This document shows, in pieces, positions 51,501 to 63,934 of a DNA stretch of 64,000 bases. Origin of the DNA: Ailanthus altissimus. Taxonomy: Eukaryota; Streptophyta; Magnoliopsida; Sapindales; Simaroubaceae. The notes under the pieces are model-generated. The model was not told the origin of the DNA. It saw only the letters and a program-made list of their open reading frames with translations, and did not search any database. The stretch covers positions 13,856,501-13,920,500 of the forward strand of contig OX327705.1 of the NCBI GenBank assembly GCA_946807835.1, written 5' to 3'. The position numbers and the translations under genes were made by a program. Numbering within the stretch: the stretch's first letter is position 1; every line of letters starts with the position of its first letter.

Positions 51501-53119
51501 CAGATTTTCACTCACTACCGCTCCGTGCTCAATTTTGCTCCGAATTTCTGCTCCCGTTACCGCTCTTGATTTTCTTCACCTACGCACCATAAATGACGTT
51601 TAGAACCAAATCGAATGCTAGAATCTCATTTAACTATTAAACGTCCTAATCGGCATACAAAGCCCGGATGCATATTACTTTCCGATTTTTATTACGAAGT
51701 CATTTAATCTAATCTAACTCACCACCTGGCGCCCAAAAAATTATTAAACGCCTTATAACTTGGTTGGACATAATTGCCCTTCACCTTTCCAAAATAGATA
51801 ATTATGTCCCATTTTCCTCATTTTTGATTTTTTCATCAACCATATACATTCAACATACATAAGGCACCATTTACACAACAACTCAATCAAAACACCACTC
51901 AATCCCTAACTTCCCTAAAGTGGCAGAATTTCACCTTATGTTCCAACACATTTCTTTTCTCAATTTCTTATTTTCAATTACATCAAAATCAAGCCAATTT
52001 CATTCTAATGCCCTAATTACAACCAATTGAAGTCTCTATATTCAAATCACCCAAAACCCTAATTCTTACCTTGTCAATTTCTTCATATTGATGACTCCTT
52101 CAAGCTCTACACCAAAATTCAACTCAATCTAAACCAAGAATACACATAAGAACATCAATTGAAACAATCTTAAAAGTTCACTTATAAATTTCACAAAACA
52201 ATGCTTTTCTTATCTCTTTTTCTTGAATTTTCACTAATGGAGGCTTCAATTAAGCTTAGAAATTGGTATGTAACCTTATTTTGGCTTGATTAAGTATGAA
52301 AAATCATGAAAAAAAAACTTGAAAGGTCACTGTAGCACTAATCCTCTTCTAGCTTGAATTTACTCTCTTTTTGCTCTAAGTGTTTGCTTTTTGTTCTCTT
52401 CAAAAATCTACACACTTCTACCATATATATAGTTATCCATTAATTGACCATTTTGCCCCTCAACTTACTCTAAATTACTAATTTACCATTAGTTGAAAAC
52501 TAATTATGTAATTAGTTCATTGGTAACTTTCTAGTTAGAATAGTCCAAAGAACTAACTATAATTTTCAACTTGGCAATCCATGAGATTTCTTCTAATTGG
52601 TCCATTCTCTAATATATGGATTATGTTTCTCAACAAATGCTTGTTCCATATATCACCATTAAATGGAAATTCACGTAGTAAATTAGAATTTTCTTTTCCA
52701 AGCCAATAGAGAAAAATTCTCAAAAATATTCTAGGGTCGTCCGACACCCCGATCGAGTGTGAAATTACCAAATTAGGTCTAATATCTCTCACACGCACCA
52801 TAAAAAAATATTTCTAATAGGGTTAAAATTGAGTAACCCTACGGTGTATTTTTGGCTCTATACCGAAATCTAGGCGCGAATACTACTAATAGGGATTGGA
52901 TATTGCAATTTAGCATTTATACCTCTTAGTGTGGCCAACTAAGGGCCCTTATCTAAACTCCTTTAATGATTTGAACTCTTTTAGATCATACAATGTCTGT
53001 AATGTTACATTACATAGTACCATATTAATAGGTATTAATAATTTAATAAGAATGTACAGATGTATAAATACATAAGTATATATACATTCAGGGATGACAT
53101 GTAAGCACCAACCCTAACA
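48008..53119 (-). mobile_element. Solo LTR B inserted in LTR A, opposite orientation
   Basis: In + orientation it runs from TGTCGAGATCTA to CAACCCTAACA. The perfect 5-bp target duplication is GGGCA (48003-48007 and 53120-53124). LTR A sequence resumes directly after it, as shown by comparison with the Copia LTR at 56337-58419. It is itself a member of that same LTR family, so one copy landed in another. Its own length without LTR C and the local duplication is about 2.06 kb, close to the 2.08 kb of the 56337-58419 LTR. Confidence 0.87.
50129..52920 (-). mobile_element. LTR C, Tekay-like, nested in LTR B
   Basis: The left border is sharp: LTR B sequence stops and TGACAGGACCTGCCCCGAGA begins, the reverse complement of a chromovirus-type LTR end. 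A TATATATA box on the minus strand near 52425-52434 supports a minus-strand LTR. LTR B resumes by about 52920 (TTAGCATTTATACC). The right end and target duplication could not be fixed. No coding region is present, so it is a solo LTR of about 2.8 kb, similar in size and kind to 19825-22542 but not a close copy. Confidence 0.65.
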
Positions 53120-53124
53120 GGGCA

Positions 53125-53930
53125 TTGATCATGGACTCATGAAATAGTTCTATTTGATGAATCGGGCGTGGACCTAAAGAGTTTCGCAATATGAAATATA
53201 CTCGTTGTGCACTAAAGTAGCATACTGGATTAAATTGTTGAATCTAGTAATTTCCAACAAAACCAAATATTTGTTTCATGAACCTTTGGGATGCATGCAT
53301 GTCAATACCTAAGTGTTAGGTACGTTAATTAGTTGACAATTGGTGTTGACTAATTAATTAATAACACATTTTGTATAGTGAGCCTTTGGTTAAGTATACT
53401 CAAGTTTGTGGTATGATGAGACCCATTATGGAGTTTACTTGGTAAACAAATAAAAGCTTAAGGGTAATTTCACATATTTGATTATTTAATTATTAAGTAA
53501 TCTAGTATTTATTTATTTAAGAGTTAAATAAATATATAACCTATGTATGGTTAAGAGTTAACCATATGGTTAGGTTAAATGAATAATTTTATAATATTGT
53601 TTAACTTAACTTAGGTTAATTATTAACTAAAGTTAGGTTAATTAATTATTTAATTTTAGAAAAGTAAGTTAACCTTACTCTAGTTAAGTGTTAAGTTGAG
53701 TTAGGTTAATTGAATATTATATTAATTACTCGATGGCCAAGTTTGATTAACCTAACTAAAGTTAATAGTTAACTTTAGTTAGGTTAATTTAATATATAAA
53801 TATAGATTACTTGTTAGACAAGTAAATTAACTATACTAGAGTTAATAGTTAACTTTAGTTAAGTTAGTTTAAACTTTAGTTAAAGTGTTAACTATGGTTT
53901 GATTAATATATATATATATATATATATGAA
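53125..53930. repeat. TTAACC/TTAGTT-rich palindromic cluster of LTR A
   Basis: From about 53520 many copies of TTAACTTTAGTTAGGTTAAT-like phrases occur in both orientations, followed by a TA repeat at 53907-53927. The same kind of cluster lies at 56880-57200 in the Copia LTR. Confidence 0.6.
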
Positions 53931-54572
53931 ATTAAACAAAAATGAATGATTATTTTTGCAATTTGGTGGCCCATCATTTTGGTGAAAAGGGGATGAAAAG
54001 TTATTTTAGTTTTTAAGTGTTAAAAACAAGCAAAACAAGTGAACAATAGTTGTTCTATTATTATTCATCTCTTTCTCCAAAATTAGGCCACCATTATAAC
54101 TTTGGATTTGATCACTTTGTTATTCAAGAGTTGAAAAACAAAATCAAATTCATTGCTTACTGAATAGTTTAAATGTTAAACTATAGATTAAGAGTTAATC
54201 TAAATGGTTTAAGTGTTAAACCATTGTTGAAAAAATAATGCTGTTATTTTAGTGACTCAAAACCAGTCTGTTGAGTCTTAGAATTGCCAATGGATTCATT
54301 TCAGGCAGTACTCTAACTTAAAATGCACCAAAGTCTTGTGAGGTGATAGTTCTCAATTATGGTATTAATGTGATTAATATTCATTTTGTTCATTATTGTA
54401 ATAGAACAAAATTTATTGTGTTCATTGTTTTAGGAAATTAGATTTTCAACTTCCACTATGTATATGTTTGTGAATGAGATGTATGAATTTATATATGTTA
54501 TTTTTAATGTGATGAACACAAACCATATGCACACGCGCAATACGGTTTTGAATCGAAACACTAGACCCAACA

Positions 54573-54690
54573 ATAATAACTAATTGGCAGAATTGTAGCT
54601 TTAAGTAGGATTATCTCAAAAGCCACTAATAACTGTTTTGAGTTTTTAAGGCGATTAAGCGACAGGAAAAAATGAGTTGAACAACATATG
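54573..54690 (+). pseudogene. Decayed Gypsy reverse transcriptase, right part
   Basis: Continues the reading frame interrupted at 46919: LIGRIVALSRIISKATNN and then FEFLRRLSDRKK before a stop. This joins naturally to KEIQ at 46914, proving that the two pieces were one ORF before LTR A inserted. Confidence 0.82.
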
Positions 54691-54740
54691 TTCTTGATGT
54701 ACTATAAAGGTAATTTCTTTAATTTAATTTTGATGCCACT

Positions 54741-55480
54741 TGTTAGGATTTTTAGCGTATACTCTAAAAACCTTTTAAGCACTTTGCTGAAGACTTCGAT
54801 CACAAGTAAACAAGAATAAAAAAAAAATTAAGATAAAGAGATAAACAATCACATAATCATACAAGAAAGTTATGTAGTTTGGTAACAAATACTTGCGTCC
54901 ATGGTCAATCACATGACACAAGTTTCTTTTATTAAACTATAAAAAACTTAGATCACAAAGATCTCTCTAAAGAGATAATCAAAGAATACAATCAATAGAC
55001 AATTTCTCAAGGATCTATTATACTTTTTTGATCACTTAAATATCAATCACTTCTATGTTACTCTCTTGCACACACAGTACTCAAGACTTTCTAACTCTTA
55101 ATTTTCTTTTTTGGAGTTTTTCTTAATTTTTTTATTTTAAAGAATTATAAGGATTAATATATTATTTAAAATGTCCATAAAACCCCTATTCTAGTTGAAA
55201 AAAGAATTCACATGTTATAAGAAATTAAAAAGCAACTTTGAGATGTTTTCCTCTTAATAATAGAAAAGACCTTGCTAGTTGGCACCTAGGCACCAAGGCA
55301 CCAAGGCCTGCACTGGGTGCAATTATTTGATTCCTCTTGTGCTCTTCTCTTTGCTTCTAATTTTTGTTTTTAACTCTTTTTTTTTCGTTCAATGCATACT
55401 AAATCTCGTATTCACTTTTTATTAATATTCAATTCAAAATTATGTTCAAAAATAATTTTAAATCACTAAATTTTATCGTT
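54741..55480 (-). repeat. LTR-like fragment resembling the gag-only Copia LTR
   Basis: Begins TGTTAGGATTTTTAGCG and has the same layout as 40637-41455: an AATCAC...TATGTAGTTTGGT block, a TGCGTCCATGGTCAATCAC block, a gene-like splice-poor middle, GCACCTAGGCACCAAGGC (55287), and a tail AAATCACTAAATTTTATCG. The ends are uncertain and no target duplication was found. Confidence 0.4.
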
Positions 55481-56336
55481 TAAAAATATTAAACTAAATT
55501 AAATTGAATCAACTTATTCAATACCATTTTTAAATTTTCAAAAAGAACTGTCAGATTTTATTTTGATATTATCTAATAAAATTAAAAAATTGAGTTAATA
55601 TAAATTTTAATTCTAAAATGATACAAATTAGTTTTACAATATTACATAGCTAAGAACACACCTAAACCTAACCATAAGTATAAAATGAAAACACCTAACT
55701 TTGTTTCCATTTTCTAGCAGCTACCTCCATTCTCCATTTTTTTTATCTTCTTATAAAATGATGTTTGCCAAAATCTTAGAGCCACCACTTCCATCAACGT
55801 CCCATTACTGTAGCAATCTTCCCAATATTTTTAATCTATTTTTCTTCTTCTTTCTGAAAAGAATATATTCGTTTTTTTTTAAAAGATTAAACCTTAATAT
55901 TGTTTTGAGTTATATTTTGCCTTCCGATACACTTTTTAATCTAATTTTCTTGAAAGTTCCAAAATTTGAATCTAGGATTTAGATTTAGTCTTTGTCATGG
56001 TTGGGAGATTTTTTTTTTCTTTTAAAGCCAATGGTATATTTCTTATTAGTTTTCCGCGGACAATGTCATTAAAAGTTTCAAAACTCAGAATTCCACAAAA
56101 ATTATCATTTTACGGTTGTTTACTCCAATTTGTGGGAATGTATCATCTTTATATAAAAAAAATATTTAGACACTCAAATTAATATTTAGTCGAGAAAACT
56201 GGTGTTAGTATATACGGGTACTGCAAAGACAAACAGGAAAAGATACGCTCTCAAAATTTTCCAATGTAAAAACATATATGAATTAATTGTCAATAGAATA
56301 ATCTGAATTAATTGTTTAAAAAATATATAAATTATG
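55481..56336. other. AT-rich spacer before the Copia element
   Basis: Short frames at 55701-55982 and 55997-56182 are low-complexity and unlike known proteins. Nothing else is seen. Confidence 0.4.
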
Positions 56337-58419
56337 TGTTGGGTGTTGATTTATCTAGGATGTTTGCATATAAAATGCGTGTTTAACAACAAAATATACA
56401 TATTTCATATATATATATAAAGTAAAAATATAAAATTTTATATTAAACACAATTATTATATATTAATCAATTAATAAAAATGAAATTGAGAAATAACCCT
56501 TGAAGTATTTAGATCAAAATTGTTAAGTCCACCGAAATGCAATCTTGATTATCTAGAATGTTAATATTTGATCCAACAAAAATTTAACAAATTAAACTTA
56601 TGTTCTTGATTTTTCTTTCATTAACACTTAATTAATTAATCAAAAACCTATTTTGCTTAATTAGTTTTAATGTCTAATTAAAGAAAATTATGAATTTAAC
56701 AATTGAATCCAAAATTAAAAAAAATAATTTTTTTTCTCTCTCTTTGTTATGGCTGTCCAATTTCTTAACAAAAATGAAATTAACCTCTTATTAATTTTAA
56801 TTACATTTTGTTAATATATGCGACTGAATTTAATTTCAATTCATTTCACTTAATTTCAATTTGTCTTTAACTTAACTTAATCATAGTTAACTCTTAATCC
56901 TAGTTAGGTTAAATAAATATTTAAATATTCTAACTATAGTTAACTAACTTAACTATAGTTAAGTTAATATTTACTTAACCATTAAATAAGGTTAACATAA
57001 CTTAACTATATGATTAACTCTTAACCATAGTTAAATTAGATTATTTATTTAACTATTAAATAAATAAATATTTATTTGAATTATTTAACAATAAAATAAT
57101 CATTAAGTAAAATTATATTTATGTCCTTACTAGGTTACTAAGTTAACCTAAAGTGGGTCCCACTATTTAACCATATACTTTAGTTAACTTAACCTTAGTA
57201 AATTATTAGATTTTACTGTATTGAACTATTCAATATGATACGCAGCCCAAGTGCTCAAAGAGTATATTTCATACTGAGACTCTCTAGGTTTACGTCTAAT
57301 TTGTCAAATAGAACTATTTCATAAGTCTGTGATCGATGTCCTATGCACACGTCACAAATATTATAAATCAGCGCGTTATACCATACATATTGAGGTTACT
57401 ACATATTTGTATAATCCTTTTGTCATTATATCCTGGATGAGCGAGATATAGATTATGACCATCAATCCCAATAATTTCATTCGTAAACTTATCTTCATAT
57501 TCGTATCTTAATGAACAATATATACAAACACTTTTGCTTTATTGTTCAAACTTGTAGGAAACTCTTTTTCTAAGTTCATTGCTTACGGTCATAAGACTTC
57601 ATAAGATACAATCTTGAAGCAACGTATATATAGCCCACCTGTATGAGCTGGCGGATCCCATATCTACGCACACTGAACTCCATAAGCATCGGACTATATC
57701 CAGCAACACGTAGCGGTAAGACCATGAAAGGTCTCTGACATACGTAGAACCAAAGTATGGTGGATCACCCATAAGCTCACCATGGCACTCAAGTTGAAGG
57801 ACCACAAATACTACTTAACTCAAGAAGACCTTCCTTTGACGGATTCATAGGATATCTATTGGGGTCCTCATAAGTCTGTTCAGTATCCAGTTCTAACTAA
57901 ATACCTATATGTCTATATGAGCTTCCACCAAGCTCATGGTTAACTAAGAATAATCGTCTGTACAATACAGATATAGACATATACTAATCTATATAATAGT
58001 GATTCACCGATAGGCCTGCATTGGTGAACATAGATCAGGAACACTATATTTGAAAACATACTTACATAATGATATTTTTTTGCATCTATTGCAACTCTTT
58101 GAAACTATATCATTACAAGTAGATTCTCATGTCTTTGTCGCATTATAGATAAGGTTCTAACTTTTTAGATCTCACTAACTTTTATAACTTGATAATTTTT
58201 AGTAGTGCTAACTCTTAGCATTTATAACTCTCAGCATTGCTAACTCTTATCCTTGGTCTAAACTACTTTAAATTAGATCTGAACTCCTTCAGATCATACA
58301 ATGTCTTTAGTGTTACAAGCTTTATTACCATTTAAAAAAGGTTATTAGCGATATAATAAAATATTTATTGTATAAATATTTATACAAACAGGGATGACAT
58401 ATAAACATAAACTTCAACA
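56337..58419 (-). repeat. 3' LTR of the Copia element
   Basis: On the minus strand it begins TGTTGAAGTTTATG directly after the purine tract AAGTGGGAG and ends CACCCAACA; TGTTG and CAACA are inverted termini. Length 2083 bp. It is homologous to LTRs A and B. It contains a (TA)n run near 56408-56422 at the place where the 5' LTR has (CA)n. Confidence 0.85.
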
Positions 58420-58433
58420 AACTCCCACTTGCT

Positions 58434-61400
58434 CTAATGCCATTCATACTGGTATCTTATACCCATAGCCTCTACGTGTTTCTCAAACACCTTTGAAGTT
58501 AAGGCTTTAGTAAGTAGATCTGCTGCATTATTTACAGAATCTACTCTACAAATTATTATATCTCCCATAGCCAAGATCTCTCTAATTATGTGGTATTTTC
58601 TCTCCACATGTTTAGATCTCTGGTTTTCTCCTGGCTCTTTTGCTTGTATAATGGCTCCATTATTGTCACAAAATAATGGGATATGATCTTTCAAACTTGG
58701 AACTATTCCGAGTTTAGCGACAAACTTACATATCTACACCGATTCTTTCGCTGCTTTAGAAGTGGCTATGTATTCCGTCTCAGTGGTAGAATTAGCTGTG
58801 GATCCCTGTTTAGTGCTTTTCCAACTCACTGTAGCACTGGTTAGAATGAACACATACCTAGATGTAGACTTTTTATCATCCAGGTCAGACTAGAAGTCTG
58901 AATCTTTTACCTCTCACCTATAAGTCATTATCTCTATAAATAAGAAACTTGTCTTTCGTACCCTTAAGGTATTTAAGAAAATGTTTGACTGCCATCTAAT
59001 GGTTGTCACCTGGATCAGATTGGTATCGGCTAGTAACACTTACAACCATACTGATATCAGGTTTCGTGTACATCATAGCATATATCAAGCTTTTAACAGC
59101 TGATGCATATGGCATGTTAGACATTCTAACTCTTTCATCTTCTATTTGAGGAGACATTTTTCTCGAAAGATGAATCCCATGTCTAAAAGGTACACTAGTT
59201 GCCTTATAGTTAGTGAAACTATACCTTTCTAAGACTATTAATATATGATGATTGGGAGAGTCCTATCAGCTTCCCCGCTCTACCTCTATAGAGTTTTATA
59301 CCTAGTATAAAGAACGCATCTCCCAAATCCTTTATGGAGAAGTTCTTACTAAGATAGGTCTTTACTAATTGCAACATACCAATATCATTCTCAATAATAA
59401 ATATGTCGTCCACATAAAGAACTAAGAAACCTATCATGCCCCCGCTGACTTTTCTATACACATAAGCTTCATCTTTATTTTTAATGAAACCATACTCTTT
59501 GATTACTTCATCAAAATGAAGATTCCAGCTTCGGGAGGCCTGCTTAAGTCCATAACTAGACTTCTTCAGTTTGTATATTAGACTAGAGGTTAAACTAGAT
59601 GTAAAACCTTCAGGCTGTTCTATGTATATCTCTTTTTCAAGATATCCATTCAAGAATGCCATCTTTACATCCATCTGCCATATCTTATAATCATAGTATG
59701 CTGCTAATACCAATAATATTCTAATTGACTTAAGCATCACTACTGGTGTAAAGATTTCCTCATAATCGATGCTAGATCGCTGAGTATAACCTTTAGCTAC
59801 AAGTCGGGCAATGCTACTTTTCTTGAGAAACAGTTTCTTATGAATTGTAGGAATTGTAAAAAGATTGAATTTGATGAAGTCAATCAGAACCAAGATGAAC
59901 TACAGATGGAAACTCAGGCTCAATCGAGCAAAATACCTTTAACACACCCTAATCGTAGGTCAGAAAGAATGTCTAAGCCACCTGCTAGGTATTGTCAGAT
60001 GCCTGAAGGTGCGCTTAGCATTTTCTTAATTAAAGAAAACGATCATTTGACCTATAGAAAGACAATGTGGGACATTGACTCGGAAAAATGGCAAGATGCC
60101 ATGAAATCTAAAATTGACTCTATGTATCAGAATCAAGTCTAGGACTTGGTTCAAATTCTCGAAGGAATAGTTTCTATCCTATAATCATAGTATGCTGCTA
60201 ATAACAATAATATTCTAATTGACTTAAGCATCACTACTGGTGCAAAGATTTCCTCATAATTGATGCTAGATTGCTGAGTATAACCTTTAGCAACCAGTCG
60301 GGCTTTAAAGGATTCAACCCTTCTATTGAGCCCATGCTTTCATTTGTAAATCCATTTATAACCGATAGAAACTATTCCTTCGAGAAGTTAAACTAAGTCC
60401 TAGACTTGATTCTGATGCATAGAGTCAATTTTGGATTTCATGGCATCTTATCATTTTCCCGAGTCAATGTCCAACATCGCATTCTATAGGTCAAATGATC
60501 ATTTTCTTTAATTAAGAAAACTCTAAGCGCACCTTCAGGCATCTGACCATACCTAGTAGGTGGCCTAGACATTCTTTCTAACCTATGATTAGGGTGTGTT
60601 AAAGGTATTTTGCTCGATTGAGCATGAGTTTCCATATATGGTTCATCTTGGTTCTGATTGACTTCATCAAGTTTAATCTTTTTACAATTCCTACAATTTA
60701 TAAGAAACTGTTTCTCAAGAAAAGTGGCATTGCAGGCAATGAACACATTTCGTTGTTCAGGATCATATAATTGGTATCCCATTAAATTCTTAGGATACCC
60801 GATGAACTGATACTTATACTCCATGGGCGCAATTTTATCCTGTTGTACAACATTTACATAAGTAGGACAACCCCAAATTTTAAAATATATAAAACTTGGT
60901 TTCCTTTCAGTCAATATTTGATATGGAGTGGAGGGAACAAGTTTAGATGGAACTCTGTTCAATATGTGAGCAGTAGTTTATAGGGCATGATCCTACAGAT
61001 ATTCAGGATGATCAGTAAAGCTCGTCATTGATCAGACCATATCTAATAAAGTTTGATTCCTTCTCTCCGAGACACCATTGTGTTGGGGAGTACTTGAAGG
61101 ACTATTCTCCTTTAAATAATGCAAAAATTCACTACTTATGTACTCACCACCTTAATTTGATCGAAGGCACTTAATGTTCATGCTGGTTTATTTCTCTACT
61201 TCAAGTCGAAATTCTTTGAACTTTTTAAATGTTTCTGACTTGTGTTTCAAAAGAAACATATATTCATATCATGACAAATCATCAATAAAAAGTACAAAGT
61301 ATCGAAATCCACCCATTGCAGTATAATTCATTGAACCGTATATATCATTATGTATAAGTTCCAATAAATCTGAGGCACAATGTCTAACACCTACAAATAG

Positions 61401-62700
61401 AGATTTGGTCAACTTTTTTTGAATACATGATTTACAAACTGGATAAGGCTGCATAGTCAAATCAGGTATCTAATTATCCTTAACCAGACGGGTTAGGCGT
61501 CTCACACCTATATAACCTAATCTTATATGCCATAATTTTGTTTCATTTAAAGTTTCAAATTTCTACTTGTACTAGATTGCATATTTATGACACTTATTAT
61601 TGTATATAATATATAATGCCCATTTGATAATCAGCTAATAAAACATCATACATATAATATAAACACAAAGAATAATTCCAAATATACATATCATACCCTT
61701 CACTGTCGAGTACAGAAAGGGATATAATCTGTCTGATGATAATGGAAACATAATAATAATTATACAATACAATGTATTTATTACATGGGAGAAGTAAATC
61801 TAAATATCCAACAGCTTCAACCTGCAGGAAATCGCCATTTCCAGCTCGAAGCTTTACCTCTCTTGGCTGAAGCAATCTAACTTTCCTCAGACTCTGTAAC
61901 ATATTACAAATGTGAGAAGGATATACTATATCTAATACCCAGTCTGTACTATCATCAAATGCTAAAGAAATGTCAATGATTGGAAAGCATATACCTGAGG
62001 GAGTCTTCTTCAAGGTTGCAAGATATTTTGGGCAGTTACGTTTTCAGTGCCCATCCTTCGCTGCAAAAGAAATATTTTTCTTTTGCCTTGCTCCTTTCTA
62101 GAGGTTTGGATATCGGTCGCCTTTAAGGACCTATTCGTGGTGTCTGCCTCATCTTCTGTTTCTTCTTCCCTTTGTACTTTCCAGAAGCCATCGAGGTAGA
62201 AGATGAAGCACCCTGGAGAATCAAACTATTCCCCAAATTATTGTTTAAAGAAATGTCCATAATCTCAAGCCTCTCAATATATCTGATAATTTTGATGATA
62301 TGAAGACTGACTGGACTGCCTTCAGGAAGTCTATCCTGAAAAAGTGCTTTGGCGACATGGTATATTTCAACTTGAGGTCTGTCACCAAAAAGCTCATTCA
62401 GGTGGAGCATGATGCTGTTAGCATTGTCCATATTGAGATGCTCTCTTTGTAGCTCATAAGAAGTAGAGGCAAAGATGTAATATTTAACTTTTAAAACTTC
62501 ATCCAACCATTTTTGATATGTCACCCTTTTATCTGGGGTGCATAATTAGAAGCACTTCTGAGCATCTTTTGATTAACAATATATCCAAGCCTCTCAAAAT
62601 TCAGAACAATTCTGAGATTGATCATCTAATCTAAATAGTTTTCAGCACCCTTGAGTTGGTTGGCATCAAGAATGTGCATCAAAAGGCTGTTCGAAGCCAT
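58434..62700 (-). pseudogene. Copia gag-pol polyprotein, broken
   Basis: Gag starts at ATG 62700 (MASNSLLMHILDANQLKG). TAG at 62628-62626 replaces Trp, and a frame shift follows near 62530. Capsid continues to 62123. The zinc knuckle is damaged, with TGA at 62046-62044. Protease is at 62013-61750, with WVLDIVYPSHIC where the active-site DSG should be, so the catalytic motif is lost. Gag-pre-integrase and integrase pieces are at 61460-61269 (YFVLFIDDLS). RT is at 59813-59219, with YVDD in FLVLYVDDIF. RNase H is at 59200-58434, ending in the family's FEKHVEAMGIRY. Many stops lie in 58700-59200. Confidence 0.88.
59684..60728. repeat. Inverted duplication within Copia pol
   Basis: Block 60368-60728 (minus-strand coding, NCRNCKK ... 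NQDEP) is repeated in opposite orientation at 59808-60172. Block 59684-59813 is repeated in direct orientation at 60174-60305. The order along + is A, B-inverted, A', spacer, B. The arms differ by many substitutions, so the event is old. The plus-strand ORF at 59840-60142 is only the inverted copy. Confidence 0.88.
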
Positions 62701-63851
62701 ATTAATCTTCACAAGACAAAATAAAATAGAAAATATATCAACAGATTATAAATTAATTAAATAAAAAATTAAACTTTTTAAATCATGAGTATAACAATTA
62801 TATAATTTTTAATTTAAAAATGCCCTCCCACTGCTTTATATAATTCCTTTAATCTCTTTAACAGGACAATGATAGTTTAAGAATTTTTAAACTATACAGT
62901 GAAAAATGGACCCTATTGGTATTTTACTCCAGCCTCAAATTAAAACAATATTGACCTTTGTAAACCCATCAGGTAGACAACTCTTGTAAATTTAAACTCA
63001 TACAACTCTTACAACTGATCCTAAATATACTTTATCCTTATGCTAAGGCAATATTGGGTAAGTGTATTTCAGATTAACTTGCTAATGATCAAATATATAT
63101 TACTGACACTACCCTCACACTAAAGCAATATTGGATAACATGTTTGTATATATTTGACTCATCTCATGTTTTACTGGCACTAGATCAAGTCACACCGACC
63201 AAATCCCTCACGCTAAAGCAATATTGGGAAAGACTATGGTGACCCATCTTATACCGTATTAACAAGAAGAACTATTTAAATTATTAATACATAATACAAT
63301 AAAATTTAATCTGATTAAGAGAGATTTTAAAATACAGGCTCTCATCACATGAGAAAGTTATTTCAATCAATTATTTAATCTTGTGAAAACACAATTAACC
63401 TCTACCAGTAAGGCTTCCATTGTGGTTACAAAAAAAAAAAAAATTCTTGGTTTATCATGTAAACTAATAACTCTTATTATTATTACTCATAAACCTCTAT
63501 ATGAAAAAAAATAATAAAAAATATTTACCCTTTTTTTAGTGTCAACGTCGTAACATTGGCATTTTAGCGCTGCGGCGCTAGGGCTTCGAAAGCCTCAACA
63601 CTAGCGTATTGGCTTACCAGCACTGGAGCAACATAATTTCAGTGCCCCAACGATCATCCATCATTAGCGAGCCATACACCCAGCGCTCTAGCGTTCATAT
63701 GAACGCTGTAGCATTGGACATAAGTATTACGACATTTCAGGGATTGTTTTACTGGTTTTGCATTTTCAATACTTGAAATGCATCTGAACAGCCCCATAAT
63801 TTATCCTACAACATAGCCAACACCACAAAACACCAAAAATAACATGAAATT
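62701..63851 (-). other. Untranslated leader of the Copia element with a repeated CAATATTGG motif
   Basis: No ORF. A 22-base motif of the form CCTCACRCTAAAGCAATATTGG occurs four times (62933, 63036, 63113, 63206) at 70-105-base spacing, in + orientation. A GC-rich patch at 63545-63720 contains GCGCTGCGGCGCTAGGGC and AGCGCTCTAGCGTTC. Confidence 0.7.
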
Positions 63852-63864
63852 GCTGTGATACCAA
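63852..63864 (-). other. Primer-binding site of the Copia element
   Basis: Reads TTGGTATCACAGC on the minus strand, one mismatch from the initiator methionine-tRNA complement TGGTATCAGAGC, directly next to the 5' LTR end. Confidence 0.8.
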
Positions 63865-63934
63865 TGGTTAGGTGTTGATTTATTTAGGGTATTTACATGT
63901 GGGATGTGTGTTTAACAATAAAATATACATATCT

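Larger units (their letters stand above)
46920..54572 (+). mobile_element. Solo LTR A, split by a later insertion
   Basis: Starts TATTGGAGTTAG (canonical TG decayed to TA) and ends CTAGACCCAACA. The target duplication is ACAAC at left (46915-46919) and ATAAT at right (54573-54577); two C-to-T changes explain the difference, and the interrupted RT reading frame confirms it. Its own sequence is 46920-48007 plus 53125-54572, about 2.5 kb. It is related to the Copia LTR at 56337-58419 but lies in + orientation. No internal region remains. The right part is full of TTAAC/GTTAA motifs. Confidence 0.85.

Noticed and set aside
59840..60142. Plus-strand 100-codon gene
   Set aside because: It is the inverted copy of Copia pol sequence at 60438-60710, not an independent gene.
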